Shown here: piece after piece, positions 8,269 to 17,554 of the stretch
Position numbering within the stretch: the stretch's first letter is position 1
Layout of the letters: each line of letters opens with the position of its first letter
NCBI GenBank assembly: GCA_050299335.1
Contig: JBNKVT010000062.1
Coordinates: 62,001 to 126,000 of the forward strand
From: JBNKVT01 sp050299335
GTDB lineage: Bacteria; Pseudomonadota; Alphaproteobacteria; Rhodobacterales; Rhodobacteraceae
DNA length: 64,000 nucleotides
Direction of reading: 5' to 3'
Translations under genes and position numbers: made by a program
Notes under the pieces: model-generated
The model's input: the letters and a program-made list of their open reading frames with translations, nothing else
The model's database searches: none
What the model was told of the DNA's origin: nothing

Positions 8269-8742
8269 ATGTCCGACGACCCCATCGACCGCTCCAAGAT
8301 CCGCCCCCGCTTCTGGGAGCGCTTTCCCTTGGAGGAACTTCCCCGCCACGAATGGGAAGCACTCTGCGACGGCTGCGGCAAATGCTGCCTGCTGAAACTG
8401 GAGGACGCCGAGACCGGCGAGGTCGAATATACCAACGTCTCCTGCCGCCTGCTCGACAATCAAACCTGCCGCTGCGGCAATTACGCGCTCAGAAAGCAGA
8501 TCGTGAAGGATTGCGTCGTCATCCGCCCGGACAATATCGAGCGGGTTCTCGACTGGATCCCGCTGACCTGCGCCTATCGGCTGGTCCATGACGGCCAGCC
8601 CCTGCCCGATTGGCACCCGCTGATCTCGGGTCGGCCCGAAAGCGTGCATGAGGCGGGGATTTCGCTGGCCGGGCAGATGATCCCCGAATACGAGATCAAC
8701 GAGGACGATCTCGAAGACTACTCGCTGGAAGGAATGCTCTGA
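8269..8742 (+). CDS. YcgN/UPF0260 family cysteine-cluster protein
   Basis: This 157-aa cytoplasmic protein belongs to the UPF0260 (YcgN) branch of the YkgJ-type CxxCxxCC family. The cluster CDGCGKCC lies at about residues 33-40, and further cysteines at CRLL, CRC, KDC and TCAYR complete a probable metal or Fe-S binding set. Opposite acidic patches at the C-terminus (EINEDDLEDYSLEG) are typical. The biochemical role of the family is not established. Its stop overlaps the ATG of the next gene (TGATG), so translation is coupled to the aldolase gene. Confidence 0.88.
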   Translation: MSDDPIDRSKIRPRFWERFPLEELPRHEWEALCDGCGKCCLLKLEDAETGEVEYTNVSCRLLDNQTCRCGNYALRKQIVKDCVVIRPDNIERVLDWIPLTCAYRLVHDGQPLPDWHPLISGRPESVHEAGISLAGQMIPEYEINEDDLEDYSLEGML

Positions 8743-9797
8743 TGTGGTTCACCTCCGACAATGCCGGCCCCGCCGCCCCGGAAGTCATCGACGCGGTGTC
8801 GCGCGCCAACGAGGGCTATGCCGCCTCCTATGGCAGCGACGAGATCATGGACCGGGTCCGCGCCCGTATCCGCGAGATTTTCGAAGCCCCTGAGGCGGCG
8901 GTCTATCTGGTCGCCACCGGCACCGCCGCCAACGCCCTGGCGCTCGCCTGCCTCTGCCCGCCCTGGGGCACCGTCTACTGCCACCGCAACGCCCATATCG
9001 AGGAGGACGAATGCGGAGCCCCGGAATTCTATACCGGCGGGTCCAAGCTGACCCTGCTCGACGGTCCGGATGCGCGGATCGACCCGGACGCGCTCCGCGA
9101 CGCCATCGGCTTCACCGCCCGAGCCGGGGTCCATAATGTCCAGAAGGGCGCGCTGTCGATCACCAATATCACCGAAACCGGAGCCGCCTATTCGGTGGCC
9201 GAGGTCGAGGCCCTGACCACCATCGCCCGGGCCCACGACATCCCCGTCCATATGGACGGCGCCCGTTTCGCCAACGCGCTGGCCGCCACCGGCGCCAGCC
9301 CGGCCGAGATGACCTGGAAGGCCGGTGTCGACATCCTCAGCTTCGGCGGCACCAAGAACGGCTGCATGGGTGTTGAGGCCGTGGTGATCTTCGATCCTGC
9401 GCGCGCCTGGGAATTCGAACTGCGCCGCAAACGCGGCGGGCATCTGTTTTCGAAACACCGCTACCTGTCGGCCCAGATGGAGGCTTATCTCACCGACGAT
9501 CTCTGGTTGCGGCTTGCCAATCGGGCCAACGCCATGGCCAGGCTGTTGTCGCGGGGCCTTGTGCAGACCGATGGGGCGAAGCTGCTGCACCCCACCGACG
9601 CCAACGCGGTCTTCGCCGCCTGGCCCCGGGCGGGGCACAAGAGGGCGCAGGCGGCAGGCGGGAAATACTATTTCTGGCCTTTCAACCAGACCCTCGACGG
9701 CCCGGACGAGGCGCTGTTGTCGGCAAGGCTGGTCTGCAACTGGGCCACGACCGAGGACGAGGTCGACCGTTTCGTCGGTCTGGTCCAGGGCGGGTGA
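8742..9797 (+). CDS. ltaE: low-specificity L-threonine aldolase
   Basis: This PLP enzyme cleaves threonine and allo-threonine to glycine and acetaldehyde. At 351 aa it has normal length. The PLP-binding lysine is in SFGGTKNGCMG, the standard aldolase signature. HMDGARFANAL supplies the aspartate that pairs with the pyridine nitrogen. The start ATG overlaps the ycgN stop. No export signal is present. About 580 bp of gene-free DNA follow it. Confidence 0.93.
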   Translation: MWFTSDNAGPAAPEVIDAVSRANEGYAASYGSDEIMDRVRARIREIFEAPEAAVYLVATGTAANALALACLCPPWGTVYCHRNAHIEEDECGAPEFYTGGSKLTLLDGPDARIDPDALRDAIGFTARAGVHNVQKGALSITNITETGAAYSVAEVEALTTIARAHDIPVHMDGARFANALAATGASPAEMTWKAGVDILSFGGTKNGCMGVEAVVIFDPARAWEFELRRKRGGHLFSKHRYLSAQMEAYLTDDLWLRLANRANAMARLLSRGLVQTDGAKLLHPTDANAVFAAWPRAGHKRAQAAGGKYYFWPFNQTLDGPDEALLSARLVCNWATTEDEVDRFVGLVQGG

Positions 9798-9886
9798 GAC
9801 CGCGTCCCGGAGACAGGCAACCCAGCCGGCGGGACCGACCGGCATCGCCGCTTTTGTCCCGGGGACCGCGCGCCAACTCCGTCCTC

Positions 9887-9915
9887 CTCCCCCTGACAGG
9901 GCGGGGCGATCGCAT
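9887..9915 (+). repeat. left arm of a 29-bp inverted repeat
   Basis: This arm pairs with 10243-10271 on the opposite strand with 26 of 29 positions identical. It reads CTCCCCCTGACAGGGCGGGG followed by CGATCGCAT. The inner part is itself a small palindrome (CCCTGACAGGG). Confidence 0.75.
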
Positions 9916-10120
9916 TTGGGCGCCGCGGGTCCGTGGCGCAGGATTTGCGCGCATCACTCAAACCCTGATCCGGCGAATTCCAGATCCGGCTTCCCGATCC
10001 CCCCGATCCGAAATGAGGGCAAGGACCGCCCTCGGGTGGGCGTTGTCCGGTGCTCTCCGCGAGGCACTTTATGGCGCCATTGCATCCGAGCGCGCCGCTT
10101 TCAGCCCGTGTCGGCAAAAC

Positions 10121-10169
10121 GCCCGGTGCTGGTCGCGCCGGGCAAGGGTTGAGCGGCGCGCGATGAGGG
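10121..10169 (+). repeat. dispersed hairpin repeat, copy A
   Basis: Copy A of a 49-bp element that recurs on the opposite strand at 40638-40685 with about 40 of 49 positions identical. The first 23 bp (GCCCGGTGCTGGTCGCGCCG and onward) form a hairpin with GCCCGG and CCGGGC arms and differ at one position between copies. A GAGCGGCG box follows in both. Confidence 0.7.
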
Positions 10170-10242
10170 GCGCAAGAGTTTGTATTTGTACGCGTACCGG
10201 AACTCGTGTCTTGGTCCCGGCTGGCGGGTCCGAGATCACCGT

Positions 10243-10271
10243 ATGCGATTGCCCTGCCCTGACAGGGGGAG
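10243..10271 (-). repeat. right arm of a 29-bp inverted repeat
   Basis: This arm reads ATGCGATTGCCCTGCCCTGA followed by CAGGGGGAG on the plus strand and is the near-perfect reverse complement of 9887-9915 (three mismatches). The 327 bp between the arms contain no gene. The pair could be MITE-like ends or two independent insertions of one intergenic element. Confidence 0.75.
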
Positions 10272-10380
10272 GGGGACAGCCGGAGGCATATTTTGGGCGG
10301 AGGAGCGGCAGCCGGGACCGGTGCTTTGGTCGCAAGGGCCGCGCATCGAAGGGCCGCTGTCAGCGCTTTCCGGCCCCGCC

Positions 10381-12822
10381 ATGGCCGCAAATCCCGGCAA
10401 CCGGATGACCCCGAAAGCCGCCGAACTCTTGCCCGGGATCTTCCGCGCCTGGTTCGCCGCGAGAGGCTGGCAGCCGCATCGCCACCAGCTCGACCTGCTC
10501 GCCCGCGCCGCCGATCCCGCCACCCTCCTGATCGCGCCCACCGGTGGCGGCAAGACCCTGGCCGGGTTCCTGCCCAGCCTCATCGATCTCGCCGCCACTC
10601 CGCATCAGGGCATGCACACGCTTTACGTCTCGCCCCTGAAGGCGCTGGCCGCAGATATTCGCCGCAACCTGCAGATCCCCGCCTCCGAGCTTGGTCTCGA
10701 TATCCGCATCGAGGACCGCACCGGTGACACAAGGCAGGCCGCCCGCCAGCGCCAGCGGGCTGATCCGCCCCAGATCCTCCTGACCACCCCGGAATCGCTG
10801 GCGCTGATGATCTCCTACGAAGACGCCCCGCGCATTTTCGCAGGGCTCAAGCGCGTCATCATCGATGAAATCCACGCGCTTGCTGAGAACAAGCGCGGCG
10901 ACCAGCTGATGCTGGCGATGTCCCGGCTGCAGGCGCTCCGCCCCGATCTCCGCCGGGTCGGCCTGTCGGCCACCGTCGAGGACCCCGAAGCCCTCGCCGC
11001 CTTCCTCGCCCCCGCCCATGCGCCGGCAACCATCCTGAATGCCGATCCCGGCCCCACCCCCGAAATCACCATCCTCGAAACCGAACACCCGCCGCCCTGG
11101 TCCGGCGAGGGCGGGCGCTATGCGGTGGCCGAGGTGATGGCAGCGGTACGCGCAGCGAAGATGACCCTCATCTTCATCAACACCCGCGCCCAGGCCGAGC
11201 TGTTCTTCCACGCGCTCTGGGCCGCCAATGACGAGGATCTGCCCATCGGCATCCATCACGGCTCGCTGGCGCTGGAGGCGCGCAAGAAGGTCGAGGCGGC
11301 GATGGTGACCGGCGGGCTTCGCGCCATCGTCTGCACCGGCAGCCTCGACCTCGGCATCGACTGGGGCGATGTCGATCTGGTGATCCAGGTCGGCGCCCCG
11401 AAGAACGTCAAGCGCCTTGTCCAGCGCATCGGCCGCGCCAATCACCGCTACGACACGCCGTCGCGCGCGATGCTGGTCCCCGCCAACCGTTTCGAGCTGA
11501 TCGAATGCCGCGCCGCCCTCGACGCCGCCCTCAAGGGCGAGCTTGACGGCACCCCGCGCAGCGCCGCCCCGCTCGATGTCCTCTGCCAGCACATCCTGAT
11601 CCGCGCCTGCTCCGGCCCCTTTGACGCCACCGACCTCTTCCGCGAGGTCCGCGCCGGCCCCTACCGCGCCCTGACCCGCGCCCAGTTCGACGACTGCCTC
11701 GACTATTGCGCCACCGGCGGCTACGCCTTCCGTGCCTATGACCGCTGGCAGCGGCTGGTCGAACGCGACGGCAAATGGCAGCTCCGCGACCCCCGCAAAA
11801 CCCGCAACATCCGCATGAATATCGGCACCATCGCCGATACCGAGACCCTGAAGGTGCGGATGCGCGGTCGCGGTCAGCCGCTTGGCGAGGTGGAGGAGGC
11901 GTTTGCCGCCAACCTCGTCCCCGGCGACACCTTCCTGATCGGCGGGCGGACGGTGCGCTATGAGGGCTTGCGCGAAATGACCGTCGAGGTCACGAAAGGC
12001 ACGACGTCCAAACCCAAGATCGCGGTGTTCTCCGGCCTCCGGATGGCAACCTCGGTACAACTGGCGCACCGGGTCCTCAGGATGCTGTCGGACCGCGAGG
12101 GATGGCGGGACCTGCCTGACTACATGCGCTCCTGGCTGGAGGTGCAGGACGAAATCTCGGCCCTCCCCGGCCCCGACACCCTGCTCGCCGAAAGCTTCCC
12201 CCGCGCCGATCAGCACTATTTCTGCCTCTATTCCTTCGCCGGCAAGAACGCCAACCAGACCCTCGGCCTGTTGCTGACAAGGCGCATGGAGGCGGCGGGG
12301 CTGGAGCCTATCGGCTTTGTCGCCACCGACTACGCGCTGGCCATCTGGGGCCTGAAGCCGGTCGAGGACGCCGCCCCGCTGCTGACGCCCGAAGGCATGC
12401 GCGACGGGCTGGACAGCTGGCTGGCCGAGAATTCGGTGATGAAGCGGACCTTCCGGGCGGCAGCGGTGATCGCGGGGCTGATCGAGCGCAACACGGTCGG
12501 GGTAAAAAAGTCCGGACGGCAGGCGACGTTTTCCTCCGACATCCTCTATGACACGCTCAGAAAATACGACCCCGATCACCTGCTGATGCGGATCACCCGC
12601 GAAGAGGCGCAGCGCGGGCTGGTGGATTTCGACCGGATCGAGGAAATGCTGGCCCGGGGCGGCAAGGGCCTCGTCCATATCCGCGCGCCCCATGTCACGC
12701 CCTTCGCCGCGCCGCTGATCCTCGAGGTCGGCAAGGTGCCGATCTGGGGCGAGGGACGCGAAACGATGCTGGCCGAGGAGGCCGAAAGGCTGATGAGCGA
12801 TGCAGGACTGACACAGGTCTGA
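10381..12822 (+). CDS. ligase-associated DEXH-box DNA helicase (Lhr-like)
   Basis: This 813-aa superfamily 2 DNA helicase is of the ligase-associated type (TIGR04121-like), a shorter relative of Lhr. Walker A is APTGGGKT at residues 52-59. Motif II is VIIDEIHAL and motif III is SAT in VGLSATVED. A second RecA domain contains TGSLDLGIDWGDVDLVIQ and QRIGRANHR (motif VI). A C-terminal winged-helix/Lhr-core region follows. I chose the ATG at 10381 because the domain begins there; upstream in-frame codons translate intergenic repeat DNA. It is followed by pdeM, the usual neighbour in the ligase-associated DNA damage response set. Confidence 0.9.
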   Translation: MAANPGNRMTPKAAELLPGIFRAWFAARGWQPHRHQLDLLARAADPATLLIAPTGGGKTLAGFLPSLIDLAATPHQGMHTLYVSPLKALAADIRRNLQIPASELGLDIRIEDRTGDTRQAARQRQRADPPQILLTTPESLALMISYEDAPRIFAGLKRVIIDEIHALAENKRGDQLMLAMSRLQALRPDLRRVGLSATVEDPEALAAFLAPAHAPATILNADPGPTPEITILETEHPPPWSGEGGRYAVAEVMAAVRAAKMTLIFINTRAQAELFFHALWAANDEDLPIGIHHGSLALEARKKVEAAMVTGGLRAIVCTGSLDLGIDWGDVDLVIQVGAPKNVKRLVQRIGRANHRYDTPSRAMLVPANRFELIECRAALDAALKGELDGTPRSAAPLDVLCQHILIRACSGPFDATDLFREVRAGPYRALTRAQFDDCLDYCATGGYAFRAYDRWQRLVERDGKWQLRDPRKTRNIRMNIGTIADTETLKVRMRGRGQPLGEVEEAFAANLVPGDTFLIGGRTVRYEGLREMTVEVTKGTTSKPKIAVFSGLRMATSVQLAHRVLRMLSDREGWRDLPDYMRSWLEVQDEISALPGPDTLLAESFPRADQHYFCLYSFAGKNANQTLGLLLTRRMEAAGLEPIGFVATDYALAIWGLKPVEDAAPLLTPEGMRDGLDSWLAENSVMKRTFRAAAVIAGLIERNTVGVKKSGRQATFSSDILYDTLRKYDPDHLLMRITREEAQRGLVDFDRIEEMLARGGKGLVHIRAPHVTPFAAPLILEVGKVPIWGEGRETMLAEEAERLMSDAGLTQV

Positions 12823-12878
12823 AAATCCGCGTCGCAACCAGCTTGCGGCACTGGATTTGTTCCTGTTTTGTATCAGCC

Positions 12879-13562
12879 ATGAAGATCCACGGATTCTCCC
12901 TCAACGGTGCCGATCTGACCGCCCTGCCGAGCGGCGCGCTGTGGTGGGCAGAGGCGCGGCTGCTCTGCGTCTCGGATCTGCATCTGGGCAAGTCCGAACG
13001 CCAGGCCCGGCGCGGCACCGCACTGCTGCCGCCCTACGAGACCCGCGAGACCCTGGCGAAACTGGCGGAGGACGTCACCGCCTATGATCCGCAGACGGTG
13101 ATCTGCCTCGGCGACAGTTTCGACGATCTCGCCGCCGCCGAGGCGCTGACATACGAGGACCGCAACCGGCTGACGGCGCTGATGGCCGGGCGGCGCTGGA
13201 TCTGGATCGAGGGCAACCACGATCCCGGCCCGGTCGAGATCGGCGGCAGCCATATCACCGAGATCGAACGGGGCCCGCTGACCTTCCGCCATATCGCGCT
13301 CAGAACCGCCGCACCGGGCGAGGTCTCGGGGCATTTTCATCCCAAGATGCGGGTTGCGAGCCAGTCGCGGCCCTGTTTCCTCTATGACCGGCGGCGGCTG
13401 ATCCTGCCGGCCTACGGGGTCTATACCGGCGGCCTGCGCAGTTCCGACGAGGCGCTGCGGTCGCTGTTCGACGTCAATGCCATCGCCATCCTGACCGGTC
13501 GCAGCGCCCATGCCGTGCCCTTTTCCGGCGGGCAGCCGGACACGCTGGCAACAGGCGCCTGA
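12879..13562 (+). CDS. pdeM: ligase-associated DNA damage response endonuclease PdeM
   Basis: PdeM is a calcineurin-like metallophosphoesterase that accompanies the Lhr-like helicase in a bacterial DNA-repair gene set. All family metal-binding motifs are visible in the 227-aa product: SDLHLGKSER near residues 30-39, GDSFDD, EGNHDPGP and SGHFHPK. The ATG at 12879 lies 57 bp after the helicase stop, so they probably share a transcript. The ATP-dependent DNA ligase and MBL-fold exonuclease normally found with these two genes are not in the window. Confidence 0.9.
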   Translation: MKIHGFSLNGADLTALPSGALWWAEARLLCVSDLHLGKSERQARRGTALLPPYETRETLAKLAEDVTAYDPQTVICLGDSFDDLAAAEALTYEDRNRLTALMAGRRWIWIEGNHDPGPVEIGGSHITEIERGPLTFRHIALRTAAPGEVSGHFHPKMRVASQSRPCFLYDRRRLILPAYGVYTGGLRSSDEALRSLFDVNAIAILTGRSAHAVPFSGGQPDTLATGA

Positions 13563-13590
13563 ACGGCCGCCCCTCGGCGAACTCCGCTTG

Positions 13591-13638
13591 GAGCAAAACC
13601 GGATCGGATTTAAACAATCAGATCCCAGGATTTTGCTC
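13591..13638 (+). terminator. interrupted hairpin after pdeM, candidate terminator
   Basis: An inverted repeat GAGCAAAA (13591-13598) and TTTTGCTC (13631-13638) encloses a second pair, GGATC and GATCC. It begins 29 bp after the pdeM stop, between the repair genes and the flagellar block. No run of T follows, so intrinsic termination is uncertain. Confidence 0.4.
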
Positions 13639-13851
13639 GAGCCTACGTTCCCGGACCAAAGTTCTTTTTCAGACCGCGACGGTCCGAAACGATTTCGGTC
13701 TGGCGCGACATGCCATAGCCTGACACCTGCCGCGCCCAGGCAAAATCCCAAGGAAAGGCGTTCCCCCTCACGCGTGACACCCCGTCGGGACGGGAAACCC
13801 TCTGGTAACCAATTATCGCTAGTCAGGGCCAGTAACGAGGAGAATCCTTGA

Positions 13852-14661
13852 ATGCCCCTGGCACGGCCCAGCGCATGGCTGCTCTTGCAGCTGGTCACGA
13901 GTATCCTGCTGAGTACGCCCGCCGAGGCCAACTCAGCCGCGCAGACCGCTGCCATCTGCGACCAGGCCGGACAGCTTGCCGCCCGCCGCACCGGCGTACC
14001 CGCCGCCGTCCTGCAGGCCATCACCCTCACCGAGACCGGCCGCAAGCTCGAGGGCCGCTTCCGCCCCTGGCCCTGGACCGTCAACATGGAGGGCAAGGGC
14101 AAGTGGTTCGCCACCCGCGAAGAGGCGCTGGCCTATGTCAGGCAGCACTATGACCGCGGCGCGCGCAGTTTCGATGTCGGCTGTTTCCAGCTCAATTACC
14201 GCTGGCACGGCCAGCATTTTTCCTCCATCGAGGAAATGTTCGATCCGGCTGCCAACGCGCTTTATGCCGGAAAATTCCTCACCCAGCTTCACGCCGAAAG
14301 CGGCTCCTGGTCGGTCTCGGCAGGGGCGTATCATTCCCGCACCCGCCAGCACGCCCTGCGCTATCGCGGCGTCTTCGACCGCCATCTCGCGCGGCTGACC
14401 GGCACCGAGGTCCCGACGGACCCCCGCCACCAGGACGTGCCCCTGACCATCGCCGAGGCGCAGGGACATACGCCCGAAGAAATCGCCGAACTGGAACGGG
14501 TTCCGGAAATCCCCTGGATCCCGCCGCCGCCCTCGGAATTCGGCTCGCTCGCCGCCGTCGACTACCAGCGCCGCCAGGCCCAGCCCCTGACCAACAATGC
14601 CCAGCCCCTCCTGCGGGAGGCGCAACCGCTTCTGACCCCGGCCCGGGGCGGATTGTTCTGA
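13852..14661 (+). CDS. transglycosylase SLT domain-containing protein, flagellar-cluster type
   Basis: This 269-aa exported lytic transglycosylase-like protein starts with a signal peptide (MPLARPSAWLLLQLVTSILL through the TPAEA cleavage region). The SLT fold carries the catalytic glutamate in ITLTETGRK and the downstream block DVGCFQLNYRWHG. The C-terminus is low-complexity, with PPPPS and three AQPL units. It lies eight bases upstream of flhA, so it is probably used to open peptidoglycan for flagellar assembly, the role filled by FlgJ or SltF in other bacteria. The ATG at 13852 follows an ACGAGGAG ribosome site. Confidence 0.85.
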   Translation: MPLARPSAWLLLQLVTSILLSTPAEANSAAQTAAICDQAGQLAARRTGVPAAVLQAITLTETGRKLEGRFRPWPWTVNMEGKGKWFATREEALAYVRQHYDRGARSFDVGCFQLNYRWHGQHFSSIEEMFDPAANALYAGKFLTQLHAESGSWSVSAGAYHSRTRQHALRYRGVFDRHLARLTGTEVPTDPRHQDVPLTIAEAQGHTPEEIAELERVPEIPWIPPPPSEFGSLAAVDYQRRQAQPLTNNAQPLLREAQPLLTPARGGLF

Positions 14662-14669
14662 GGATCAAG

Positions 14670-16751
14670 ATGAACCCGACCTTCTCGCTCCAGAACATCT
14701 TTCAGCCCACCGTCCTGATGGCCATCGCCCTGATGGCCGTCATCGTCATGATGGTGCTGCCGATGCCGGCCTGGGTGCTGGATGTCGGGCTCGCCGCCTC
14801 CTTCGGGCTGGCCATCCTGATCTTCACCATCACCGTCTTCATCGAGCGCCCGCTGGATTTCTCGTCCTTCCCCACGGTGCTGCTCGCGTCGCTGATGCTG
14901 CGCCTGTCGCTGAACGTCTCCTCGACCAAGCTGATCATCGGCCAGGGCCATACCGGGCCTGACGCCGCCGGCAATGTCATCGAGGGCTTTGCGATGTTCA
15001 TCATGGGCGGCTCGGTGTTTCTCGGCCTCGTCGTCTTCGGTGTTCTGCTCATCGTCAATTTCATCGTCATCACCAAGGGTGCTGGCCGCATGGCCGAGGT
15101 CGGGGCCCGCTTCGCCCTCGACGGCATGCCCGGCAAGCAGCTGGCCATCGACAGCGACATGGCCGCCGGGGCCATCACCCACGAAGAGGCCCGCGACCGC
15201 CGCAAGCTGGAACAAGAGGAAACCACCTTCTTCGGCTCCCTCGACGGGGCCTCGAAATTCGTCAAGGGCGACGCGGTGGCGGGGCTGCTGATCACGCTTC
15301 TGAACCTCATCATGGGCCTGATGATCGGGGTGTTCCTGCACGACATGCCCATCGGTCTGGCCTTCGAGACCTATTCCATCCTCACCGTCGGCGACGGGCT
15401 GGTGACGCAGATCCCCGCCGTCATCATCTCCATCGGCTCGGCGCTTCTTCTGTCCAAGGGCGGCGCCATCGGCTCGGCCGACCGGGCGCTTCTCGACCAG
15501 TTCAGCGCCTACCCCCGCGCCATCGCCACCGTCGCCGGGCTTTTGGCGTTTTTCGCCTTCATCCCGGGCCTGCCGCTGGCGCCGTTCCTGCTCGGCGCCA
15601 TCGTGCTGGGGATCGCCGCCTTCTTCGCCTATGCCAAGCAGCGCGAAAAGGCCGAAGCCGAGACGCAAGTCGAAGAGATCGAGGAATTGCCACCCCGCTC
15701 CCTCGGTGACCTGCTCGACGTCGACGAGATCCACCTCGAATTCGCCACCGACCTCGTCCCCACCGTCCTCGACGAGGCCAAGGGCCTCAATTCGCGCATC
15801 ACCAACATGCGCAACCACATCGCCCAGACCTACGGGCTTATCATCCCCGAGATCCGCCTCACCGATAACCCGGCCCTGCCCAAGGGCCGCTACACGATCC
15901 GCATCCAGGGGGTGGAATTCGCCAAGTCGATGATCGAACCGGACCGGGTCATGGTCCTCCTCGGCGACGCCTCCACCCCTGCCCCGCCGGGCCGCGACGT
16001 CGCCGAGCCGGTCTACGGCGCCCCCGCCCGCTGGATCAGCCCCGCCGATCAGGAGGCCGCCGCCCTCGAAGGCCTGTCGGTCGTCTCTGCGATCGAGGTG
16101 GTCTCGACCCACCTTCTGGAGGTCATCAAGCAGAATTTCGCCCGCCTGTTCTCGCGCCGCACCCTGCGCAAACTGCTGGAGGAATTCGTCCAGCAGACCG
16201 ACCCGAAACGCGCCGCCACCAACCGCCGCGTCCTCGACGAGTTCGTTCCCGACAAGGTCTCCGTCGACCAGCTGCAATCGGTGCTGAAACTGCTCCTGGA
16301 GGAACGGGTCTCGATCCGCAACCTGTCGCTGATCCTCGAAGCCATCTCCGAGATCAACGGCAGCACCGCCGTGCCCGAGGCCATCGCCGAACATGTCCGC
16401 CACCGCCTGGGCTTCCAGATCATCTCGGATGTGCGCGAACCCGACGGATCGCTGCCGCTCATCCAGCTGAACCCAAGCTGGGAAGAGCTGTTCCAGGAAC
16501 ACCAGATCGAGAACGCTTCCGGTGTCGTCGATGTCGCCCTGCCGCCGTCAGAGTTCAATCGCCTCGCCGGGGCGGTCGCCGACCAGATCGCCACGGCGGC
16601 CAATGGCGGGCGCTACCCGGCCATCGTCACCACGACCCGCCGCCGCCGGTTCCTGCACAATGTCCTGACCGCCAAGGGCATCCGCAATCCGGTGTTCTCC
16701 TTCGACGAGATCGGCACCCAGGTCCGGCCCGCCATGCTGGGTGTCGCCTGA
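14670..16751 (+). CDS. flhA: flagellar biosynthesis protein FlhA
   Basis: FlhA is the large export-gate subunit of the flagellar type III secretion apparatus in the inner membrane. The 693-aa protein has an N-terminal membrane domain with about eight helices. The conserved FHIPEP-family segment between helices 4 and 5 is present (GAGRMAEVGARFALDGMPGK), as is the following AAGAITHEEARDRR stretch. A soluble C-terminal domain of about 350 residues binds export chaperones. The length is normal. fliR starts immediately after its stop, and the lytic transglycosylase gene lies eight bases upstream. Confidence 0.97.
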   Translation: MNPTFSLQNIFQPTVLMAIALMAVIVMMVLPMPAWVLDVGLAASFGLAILIFTITVFIERPLDFSSFPTVLLASLMLRLSLNVSSTKLIIGQGHTGPDAAGNVIEGFAMFIMGGSVFLGLVVFGVLLIVNFIVITKGAGRMAEVGARFALDGMPGKQLAIDSDMAAGAITHEEARDRRKLEQEETTFFGSLDGASKFVKGDAVAGLLITLLNLIMGLMIGVFLHDMPIGLAFETYSILTVGDGLVTQIPAVIISIGSALLLSKGGAIGSADRALLDQFSAYPRAIATVAGLLAFFAFIPGLPLAPFLLGAIVLGIAAFFAYAKQREKAEAETQVEEIEELPPRSLGDLLDVDEIHLEFATDLVPTVLDEAKGLNSRITNMRNHIAQTYGLIIPEIRLTDNPALPKGRYTIRIQGVEFAKSMIEPDRVMVLLGDASTPAPPGRDVAEPVYGAPARWISPADQEAAALEGLSVVSAIEVVSTHLLEVIKQNFARLFSRRTLRKLLEEFVQQTDPKRAATNRRVLDEFVPDKVSVDQLQSVLKLLLEERVSIRNLSLILEAISEINGSTAVPEAIAEHVRHRLGFQIISDVREPDGSLPLIQLNPSWEELFQEHQIENASGVVDVALPPSEFNRLAGAVADQIATAANGGRYPAIVTTTRRRRFLHNVLTAKGIRNPVFSFDEIGTQVRPAMLGVA

Positions 16752-17534
16752 ATGCTGGAAATCCTCGGCGACATGCTGAACTTCTCCGAGACGGCGCTGA
16801 TGACCGCCTTCCTGGTCTTCACCCGCGTCGGCGGCATCATGGCGCTGATGCCCGGCTTCGGCGAGCTGTTCATCCCGGCCCGGGTCAAGCTGCTGCTGGC
16901 CGTCGGCCTCGCCGTCATCGCCTGGCCGCTGCTGACCGCCACCCTGCACGAACAGGTCTGGACCCCGCTCACCGTTGCCGCCTATATCGCCGCCGAAGCC
17001 GCCACCGGCATCCTGATCGGCGCCGCCTTCCGCCTGCTGACCGCCGCCCTGCAGGTGGCCGGGTCCATCGCCGCCCAGTCCACCTCGCTCGCCCAGATCG
17101 CCGGGGCCGGTGTCACCCCCGATCCGACCCCGGCCATCGGCAATATCCTGATGATCACCGGCCTCGCACTCGCCATGGCCCTCGACCTGCATCTGCACGT
17201 CGTCGGCGCCATCCTCTATTCCTACGACATCATCCCCTTCGGCGGTGTCCTGAGGGGCGAGATCGTCGCCGAATGGGGCCTGGCGCGGGTCACCCACGCC
17301 TTCAACCTGGCCTTCTCGCTGGCTGCGCCCTTCGTCATCGCCTCCTTCGTCTACAACATCTCGCTCGGGGCGATGAACAAGGCCATGCCCCAGCTGATGG
17401 TCGCCTTCATCGGCGCGCCCGCCATCACCGGCGGCTCGCTGATCCTGCTGCTGCTCGCCACGCCGCTCATCTTCCAGACCTGGCTCGACGCGTTTTCCAC
17501 CACACTCGAAGCCCCATTCGAGGTGCCCCAGTGA
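16752..17534 (+). CDS. fliR: flagellar biosynthetic protein FliR
   Basis: FliR is a polytopic inner-membrane export-gate protein that forms the FliP5-FliQ4-FliR1 core. The 260-aa product has about six hydrophobic helices. Characteristic stretches are FTRVGGIMALMPGFGELFIPARVK near the N-terminus and AAPFVIASFVYNISLGAMNKAMP towards the C-terminus. The ATG follows the flhA stop with no intervening base. fliP and fliQ are not in the window and must be encoded elsewhere. Confidence 0.96.
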   Translation: MLEILGDMLNFSETALMTAFLVFTRVGGIMALMPGFGELFIPARVKLLLAVGLAVIAWPLLTATLHEQVWTPLTVAAYIAAEAATGILIGAAFRLLTAALQVAGSIAAQSTSLAQIAGAGVTPDPTPAIGNILMITGLALAMALDLHLHVVGAILYSYDIIPFGGVLRGEIVAEWGLARVTHAFNLAFSLAAPFVIASFVYNISLGAMNKAMPQLMVAFIGAPAITGGSLILLLLATPLIFQTWLDAFSTTLEAPFEVPQ

Positions 17535-17554
17535 TCGATCAGAGCGCCTGATCC

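Larger units (their letters stand above)
9798..10380. other. gene-free stretch rich in repeats
   Basis: No convincing gene lies here on either strand; open frames are short and have poor codon patterns. It contains two arms of a 29-bp imperfect inverted repeat (9887-9915 and 10243-10271) and one copy of a 49-bp hairpin repeat (10121-10169) that recurs near 40.66 kb. It precedes the ligase-associated helicase, where many relatives carry the exonuclease and ATP-dependent ligase genes; I see no recognisable remnants of those. Confidence 0.7.

Noticed and set aside
10360..12837. very long open frame on the minus strand opposite the helicase gene
   Set aside because: It is the antisense shadow of a high-GC gene. 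The plus strand carries all helicase motifs, and the minus reading has no family pattern.
13595..13830. CtrA-type binding site before the flagellar block
   Set aside because: The region has TTTAAAC and GGTAACCAATTA sequences but no pair of TTAA half-sites at the seven-base spacing, so I do not call it.
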